This document shows positions 7,024 to 10,301 of a stretch of DNA of 10,301 bases, piece by piece. The notes under the pieces are model-generated. The model was not told the DNA's origin and did not search any database. It saw only the letters and a list, made by a program, of their open reading frames with translations. Source of the stretch: Comamonadaceae bacterium (lineage in GTDB: Bacteria > Pseudomonadota > Gammaproteobacteria > Burkholderiales > Burkholderiaceae_C); NCBI GenBank assembly GCA_021286965.1, contig JAJTBK010000425.1, forward strand, positions 1 to 10,301, given 5' to 3'. How positions within the stretch are numbered: the stretch's first letter is position 1; each line of letters begins with the position of its first letter. The position numbers and the translations under genes were made by a program.

Positions 7024-7856
7024 GCCTGGGCCTCCGCGCGCGGCTGCTTGTAGCGCGCATAGCCCCACAGGTACTGCTGCGGGCATTGGCGGATGGTGGC
7101 CTCCATCGCCTGGTTGAGCTGCAGCACGGCAGCGTCGAGCTGATCGGACAGGGGCACAGGCAATTCCTCCAGAATCAAGGTGTAGCCACGGCCCCAGGCG
7201 CGGCGCTCGCAGCGCGCCAGCAGCACGCGGGCACCGGTTTGCTGCACCAGGCGCGCCGCCAGGGTCATGGTGTAGGCCGGGCGGCCAAAAAACGGCGCCC
7301 ACTGGCCCTGGCCCTCGGGCGGAACCTGGTCGGGCAGCAGGCCCACGGCCTGGCCCCGGCGCAGCGCCTTGAGCATCTGGCGCACGCCCGAAAGATCGGT
7401 CGGCACCGCCTGCACCCCCGGACGGTTGCGCGCGGTGCGCATGATGGCGGCGAGCCAGGGCTGGCGTGCCGGCCGGTAGAGCACGGTGATGGCACCATGC
7501 GCACCCGCCCAGCGCTGCGCCGCCGCCTGCACCGAGAGTTCAAAGCAGCCCAGGTGCGGCGTCAGGAACACAATGCCCCGCCCGGCCGCCCAGGCGCGCT
7601 CGACGCACTCGGCATTCACGATGTCGCAGGCCGGCAGCGCCCCGAGCCACAGACGCGGCAGCTCGGCCGTCATCCGCCCGGCGTGGGCCACGGCGGCGCG
7701 CACCTGGGCCAAGCGGTAGCCCGCCTGCTGCGCATTGGCCACGAACCGGCGCCGGTACGTGGCCGACGCTACAAACACCACCCAGCCCAGGGCCGCGCCC
7801 AGGCCGTGCAGCAGCCACAAAGGCCACAAGGACAAAAACCGGAAGATCAAAGGCAT
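7020..7856 (-). CDS. lpxL: LpxL/HtrB-family lipid A acyltransferase, upstream paralogue
   Basis: This 278-residue protein is a second member of the lysophospholipid/lipid A late-acyltransferase family. A hydrophobic N-terminal segment (about 3-32) should anchor it in the inner membrane. The active-site motif is HX4E, H101-LGCF-E106 (TPHLGCFELS), where its neighbour has HX4D. Other family blocks are LLPDQVPPEGQGQWAPFFG (173-191) and QYLWGYARYKQPR (261-273). It starts at ATG 7856-7854, divergent from metK, without a clear Shine-Dalgarno. Its TGA overlaps the next acyltransferase start by 4 bases, so the pair is probably co-translated. Adjacent LpxL homologues are known in Bordetella, which supports lipid A modification at two positions or with two chain types. 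Substrate is not determined. Confidence 0.86.
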   Translation of the reverse strand: MPLIFRFLSLWPLWLLHGLGAALGWVVFVASATYRRRFVANAQQAGYRLAQVRAAVAHAGRMTAELPRLWLGALPACDIVNAECVERAWAAGRGIVFLTPHLGCFELSVQAAAQRWAGAHGAITVLYRPARQPWLAAIMRTARNRPGVQAVPTDLSGVRQMLKALRRGQAVGLLPDQVPPEGQGQWAPFFGRPAYTMTLAARLVQQTGARVLLARCERRAWGRGYTLILEELPVPLSDQLDAAVLQLNQAMEATIRQCPQQYLWGYARYKQPRAEAQA

Positions 7857-7989
7857 TAAAATACGAGCTTGGTCGCCGAGTTAAATGAGCAACTTGCAGG
7901 GCGACGGTAAACAAAACTGCTAAAGCGTTCGCCAGGCTCCAGGAGCAAGGGCAACGCCCAAAATGCTGCAACCTGTGGAGTTTATTCAA
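7857..7989. promoter_or_regulatory. Divergent intergenic leader between the lpxL pair and metK
   Basis: These 133 bp hold the promoters of two divergent units, but I see no convincing -35/-10 pair on either strand. Several short complementary strings are visible: GTCGCC (7872-7877) with GGCGAC (7900-7905); GGCGA (7900-7904) with TCGCC (7929-7933), which excludes the first; GCTCC (7936-7940) with GGAGC (7942-7946), too close to fold on their own; and GGGC (7949-7952) with GCCC (7956-7959). CCAGGCTC (7932-7939) recalls a conserved string of the SAH riboswitch, but the full consensus is not met, so no riboswitch is annotated. Confidence 0.45.
7977..7980 (+). promoter_or_regulatory. metK ribosome binding site
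   Basis: GGAG lies 9 bases before the ATG at 7990 and selects that start over the in-frame ATG at 7963, which has no comparable purine-rich site and would add nine residues foreign to the family. Confidence 0.75.
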
Positions 7990-9171
7990 ATGGCGAACGA
8001 CTTTCTCTTCACCTCCGAATCCGTCTCTGAAGGCCACCCCGACAAGGTCGCCGACCAGATCTCGGACGCCATCCTCGACGCGATTTTTCAGCAAGACCCG
8101 CGCTCGCGCGTCGCTGCCGAGACGCTGTGCAACACCGGCCTGGTGGTGCTCGCCGGTGAAATCACCACCAACGCCCACGTGGACTACATCCAGGTGGCGC
8201 GCGACACCATCAAGCGCATCGGCTACGACAACACCGACTACGGCATCGACTACAAAGGCTGCGCCGTGCTCGTGGCCTACGACAAGCAGAGCAACGACAT
8301 CGCCCAGGGCGTGGACCATGCGTCAGACGACCACCTCAACACCGGCGCCGGCGACCAGGGCCTGATGTTCGGCTACGCCTGCGACGAGACGCCCGAGCTC
8401 ATGCCCGCGCCGATCTACTACGCGCACCGCCTGGTCGAACGCCAGGCGCAGCTGCGCAAAGACGGCCGCCTGCCCTTCCTGCGCCCCGACGCCAAGAGCC
8501 AGGTGACCATGCGCTACGTCGATGGCAAGCCGCACAGCATCGACACCGTGGTGCTGTCTTCCCAGCACAGCCCCGAGATGAGCGACGGCGCCAAGATGAA
8601 GCCGGCCTTCATCGAGGCGGTGATCGAAGACATCATCAAGCCCGTGTTACCCAAGGAGTGGATCACGGCGGACACCAAGTACCTCATCAACCCCACCGGC
8701 CGCTTCGTCATCGGCGGCCCGCAGGGCGACTGCGGCCTGACCGGACGCAAGATCATTGTGGACACCTACGGCGGCGCCTGCCCGCACGGCGGCGGGGCTT
8801 TTTCCGGCAAGGACCCGACGAAGGTGGACCGCAGCGCCGCCTACGCCGCGCGCTACGTGGCGAAGAACATCGTCGCCGCCGGCCTGGCGCGCCAGTGCCA
8901 GATCCAGGTGGCCTACGCCATCGGCGTGGCGCGGCCGATGAACATCACCGTCTACACCGAAGGCACGGGCGTGATCCCGGACAGCGAACTGGCCAAGCTG
9001 GTGCACGAGCATTTCGACCTGCGACCCAAGGGCATCATCCAGATGCTCGACCTGCTGCGCCCCATCTACAGCAAGACCGCCGCCTACGGCCACTTCGGCC
9101 GCGAGGAGCCCGAGTTCACCTGGGAGAGGACGGACAAAGCCCAAGCGCTGCGGGCAGCGGCTGGGCGATGA
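7990..9171 (+). CDS. metK: S-adenosylmethionine synthetase (methionine adenosyltransferase)
   Basis: MetK makes S-adenosylmethionine from L-methionine and ATP in the cytoplasm, releasing phosphate and pyrophosphate; it supplies the cell's methyl donor. The 393-residue product starts [19 protein letters not shown], the N-terminal signature with the ATP-contacting HPDK. It continues with [11 protein letters not shown], the flexible-loop region, [12 protein letters not shown] (signature 1), [21 protein letters not shown] and [19 protein letters not shown] (signature 2), all intact. Length is normal for the family. The extreme C-terminus reads [12 protein letters not shown] and then TGA; a near-copy of this tail is encoded in another frame about 113 bp downstream, and that copy (HKAAALRAAAGL) looks to me more like the usual family ending. 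The catalytic domains are unaffected. Confidence 0.97.
   Translation: MANDFLFTSESVSEGHPDKVADQISDAILDAIFQQDPRSRVAAETLCNTGLVVLAGEITTNAHVDYIQVARDTIKRIGYDNTDYGIDYKGCAVLVAYDKQSNDIAQGVDHASDDHLNTGAGDQGLMFGYACDETPELMPAPIYYAHRLVERQAQLRKDGRLPFLRPDAKSQVTMRYVDGKPHSIDTVVLSSQHSPEMSDGAKMKPAFIEAVIEDIIKPVLPKEWITADTKYLINPTGRFVIGGPQGDCGLTGRKIIVDTYGGACPHGGGAFSGKDPTKVDRSAAYAARYVAKNIVAAGLARQCQIQVAYAIGVARPMNITVYTEGTGVIPDSELAKLVHEHFDLRPKGIIQMLDLLRPIYSKTAAYGHFGREEPEFTWERTDKAQALRAAAGR
9145..9166 (+). repeat. 22-bp direct repeat, left copy, in the metK 3' end
   Basis: This stretch encodes ALRAAAG plus the start of the next codon at the MetK C-terminus. It is identical over 22 bases to 9258-9279. The offset is 113 bp, not a multiple of three, so the two copies fall in different frames. 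Upstream of the exact match the copies still share the pattern AA(A/G)GC(C/T). Confidence 0.9.
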
Positions 9172-9203
9172 GCCCAGCATTTGCCGCCAGGCAAATCTTG
9201 GGC
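9172..9203. repeat. Imperfect inverted repeat after metK (hairpin 1)
   Basis: GCCCAGCATTTGCC (9172-9185) pairs with GGCAAATCTTGGGC (9190-9203) at 12 of 14 positions around the loop GCCA. CTTTGGGG follows, so it might act as a weak metK terminator, though the T-run is only three bases. It lies inside the segment bracketed by the 22-bp direct repeats. Confidence 0.7.
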
Positions 9204-9214
9204 TTTGGGGCGAA

Positions 9215-9239
9215 GTTCATATCGCGCAGCGATGTGAAC
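9215..9239. repeat. Imperfect inverted repeat after metK (hairpin 2)
   Basis: GTTCATATCGC (9215-9225) pairs with GCGATGTGAAC (9229-9239) at 10 of 11 positions, the exception being a T-G wobble, around the loop GCA. No T-run follows, so it is not a typical intrinsic terminator. With hairpin 1 it makes up most of the DNA between the two metK-tail copies, which suggests a small palindromic element. Confidence 0.7.
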
Positions 9240-9257
9240 GCAGACCACAAGGCTGCC

Positions 9258-9279
9258 GCGCTGCGGGCAGCGGCTGGGC
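9258..9279 (+). repeat. 22-bp direct repeat, right copy, downstream of metK
   Basis: Identical to 9145-9166. It is read as ALRAAAG in the small frame that ends at 9284. It marks the right boundary of the 91-bp spacer holding the two hairpins. Confidence 0.9.
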
Positions 9280-9302
9280 TGTAAGCCAACGCCACGACGT
9301 CC

Positions 9303-10115
9303 ATGGCCCGGGTCAAGCCTCAGTTCTGGCGCGACCCGGCCCTGCCTTTTGCAGAGTCCCGCCGCTCCCAGCACAGCCGGGCCTGCTACCGCGCCCACAG
9401 CCATGCCACGCTGTCCATCGGCGTGGTCGATGCGGGTGAGAGCATCTTTTGCAGCGGTGAACACAGCACGCCGCTCGCAGCGGGCAGCCTGGTAAGCGTA
9501 CCGGCCGGCTGTGTGCACGCCTGCAACCCGACGCCGGGCCGCACCTGGAGCTACCAGATGCTGCACCTTGATACGGCCTGGGCGGCGCAGGTGTTGCAGC
9601 AAGGCAGCGCCACCTGCCTACCGCAGCAAGCCCATGTCGTGCATTCGGCAGTGGCCTATGACGCGTTTTGCGCACTCAATACCACGCTGTTCTCCAACGC
9701 CCCCAGCGCACACAAGTTCCGGACCCTGGTGGATTTTTTGCGGCACGGCGCCTGGCGACAGGATGCCGCGCCCGTTTCCCGGCGCGCCCAACCCTCGCCT
9801 GCCGTCGCGCGCGTACTGGCGGCACTGCACGCGCGCCCCTGCGACCCCTGGCCACTGACTGCGCTGGCGCAGCTCGCAGGCATGACGCCCCAGGCGCTGA
9901 CACGGGCAATGCGCGCGGCCACGGGCCTCACCCCCCACGCCTACCAGATCGATCTGCGCATCAACGCCGCCCGGCAGCACCTGCGCGCGGGCGAGCCCCT
10001 GGCCACCGTGGCCCACGCAGTCGGCTTTTACGACCAGAGCCACTTTCACCACAGCTTCCAGGAGCGCGTGGCAGCCACCCCGCACAGCTACCAACGCCAC
10101 GAACAGGGCAGCTGA
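9303..10115 (+). CDS. AraC-family transcriptional regulator
   Basis: This 270-residue protein has the classic two-part AraC layout. The N-terminal part (about 15-160) is an AraC-binding, cupin-like effector domain with CYRAHSHATLSIGVVDAGES (28-47), a proline/glycine-rich strand (LVSVPAGCVHACNP, 63-76) and WSYQMLHLD. The C-terminal part (about 168-268) holds two helix-turn-helix motifs: LTALAQLAGMTPQALTRAMR (185-204) and the family signature PLATVAHAVGFYDQSHFHHS (232-251), followed by TPHSYQ. The effector is unknown. It lies just upstream of, and on the same strand as, a LysE-type exporter gene, so control of that exporter is a reasonable inference. The start is ATG 9303; no clear Shine-Dalgarno precedes it, but the N-terminus matches the family from residue 8 onward. 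Confidence 0.9.
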   Translation: MARVKPQFWRDPALPFAESRRSQHSRACYRAHSHATLSIGVVDAGESIFCSGEHSTPLAAGSLVSVPAGCVHACNPTPGRTWSYQMLHLDTAWAAQVLQQGSATCLPQQAHVVHSAVAYDAFCALNTTLFSNAPSAHKFRTLVDFLRHGAWRQDAAPVSRRAQPSPAVARVLAALHARPCDPWPLTALAQLAGMTPQALTRAMRAATGLTPHAYQIDLRINAARQHLRAGEPLATVAHAVGFYDQSHFHHSFQERVAATPHSYQRHEQGS

Positions 10116-10225
10116 TACGGTCAATTCGGCAGGTTCTTTTTTTCCAAGACGCCCGCGCCACCGCGCCCGACACTGCGCCGTGCGGTGCACCGGGCACCGC
10201 ACCGAAACCAAGGAGCAAGGCGCGG
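10116..10225 (+). promoter_or_regulatory. Leader of the LysE-type gene with a perfect hairpin
   Basis: This 110-bp gap between the regulator and the exporter gene contains a T7 run (10137-10143) with no stem before it. It also contains a perfect 9-bp inverted repeat, GTGCGGTGC (10180-10188) and GCACCGCAC (10194-10202), with the loop ACCGG. No T-run follows the hairpin, so it is not a standard terminator. It ends 7 bases before the ribosome site and could be an operator or an mRNA structure; neither is proven. Confidence 0.4.
10210..10215 (+). promoter_or_regulatory. Ribosome binding site of the LysE-type exporter gene
   Basis: AAGGAG lies 10 bases before the ATG at 10226 and is among the best Shine-Dalgarno sequences in the window. 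It supports both the reality of the edge-truncated gene and its start. Confidence 0.8.
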
Positions 10226-10301
10226 ATGTGGGAACAATTTTGGATGGTCGCCGGGGCGCATTTCCTGGCCCTGCTGAGTCCGGGCCCGGACTTTTTCCTG
10301 A
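10226..10301 (+). CDS. LysE/RhtB-family amino acid exporter, 3'-truncated by the window edge
   Basis: Only the first 25 codons are visible: MWEQFWMVAGAHFLALLSPG, then PDFFL. The first hydrophobic helix ending in the LSPGPDFFL motif is the hallmark N-terminus of LysE/RhtB inner-membrane exporters, which expel amino acids or related small metabolites by proton exchange. A strong ribosome site precedes it. The upstream AraC-type regulator on the same strand is its likely controller. The substrate cannot be told from this fragment. Confidence 0.82.
   Translation, partial: MWEQFWMVAGAHFLALLSPGPDFFL

Larger units (their letters stand above)
9168..9284 (+). other. Small 38-codon frame in a metK-tail duplication or insertion
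   Basis: An ATG at 9168 overlaps the metK TGA (9169-9171) as ATGA and opens a 38-codon frame ending in TAA at 9282-9284. Its product begins [17 protein letters not shown] and ends HKAAALRAAAGL, almost the MetK C-terminus. The ATGA overlap would allow coupled translation, but the body is largely made of two hairpin repeats, so a coding role is doubtful. I read it as a product of insertion or duplication at the metK end rather than a gene. Confidence 0.3.

Noticed and set aside
6202..7053. Plus-strand frame antisense to the downstream acyltransferase, and a similar one at 7086-7859
   Set aside because: Both mirror well-supported LpxL-family genes and show no family features or ribosome sites of their own.
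7024..7302. Upstream extension of the downstream acyltransferase gene
   Set aside because: It overlaps the neighbouring acyltransferase gene in another frame. The ATGA overlap at 7023-7020 gives a natural start and the expected hydrophobic N-terminus.
7963..7989. Nine-codon N-terminal extension of metK from the ATG at 7963
   Set aside because: The GGAG at 7977-7980 and the family N-terminus [19 protein letters not shown] place the start at 7990.
9172..9302. SAH riboswitch before an ahcY gene downstream of metK, an arrangement I recall from related bacteria
   Set aside because: Neither the riboswitch consensus nor ahcY is present here; the gap holds the metK-tail duplication and leads into an AraC-type gene.
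10137..10143. T7 run after the AraC-type gene as a terminator
   Set aside because: No stem of useful length lies immediately before it on the plus strand.
1..10301. CRISPR array, tRNA, rRNA, transposase or phage genes
   Set aside because: No regularly spaced repeats, cloverleaf, rRNA-like sequence or mobile-element protein motifs were seen on either strand.

Overview
The window is high-GC, densely packed chromosomal DNA. Its gene set (LysA, System II cytochrome c maturation, cytochrome c4, EngB, paired LpxL-type acyltransferases, MetK) and protein sequences point to a betaproteobacterium of the order Burkholderiales, most likely family Comamonadaceae (Acidovorax-like). That placement is inferred from remembered protein similarity and from a short intergenic repeat typical of that family; no search was run. 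Most of the window is housekeeping DNA. I found no phage, insertion sequence, CRISPR array, tRNA or rRNA, and no defence or secretion system.

Layout. At the left edge lysA (5' end missing) reads rightwards and meets the leftward cytochrome c operon at a dispersed repeat followed by a perfect-palindrome bidirectional terminator (947-1035). The leftward operon, in transcription order, is cytochrome c4 (5280-4657), resB (4524-2383) and ccsA (2386-1052). ResB and CcsA form the heme-handling synthetase that attaches heme to CXXCH motifs in the periplasm, and the diheme cytochrome c4 encoded beside them is an obvious client. A hairpin followed by T-runs lies between the c4 and resB genes and may attenuate read-through. 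Divergent from c4 is engB (5361-6104), a ribosome-assembly GTPase.

engB converges on a second leftward pair, two adjacent LpxL/HtrB-family acyltransferase genes (7856-7020 and 7023-6157) that overlap by ATGA and should acylate lipid A at the inner membrane. The 52-bp gap between engB and this pair is largely another copy of the same dispersed hairpin repeat. Divergent from the acyltransferases is metK (7990-9171), preceded by a 133-bp region with several possible hairpins.

The right end is the least ordinary part. The 3' tail of metK is partly duplicated downstream: a 22-bp exact direct repeat brackets about 91 bp containing two imperfect hairpins and a 38-codon reading frame. After it come an AraC-family regulator (9303-10115) and the first 25 codons of a LysE/RhtB-type exporter, a likely regulator-transporter pair. 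As I recall, metK in related genomes is often followed by ahcY and engB by hemB; neither is here, so the repeat-marked junctions may be old rearrangement points. No clearly new multi-gene system is visible. The best leads are the metK 3' duplication, the paired dispersed repeats and the c4-resB hairpin.
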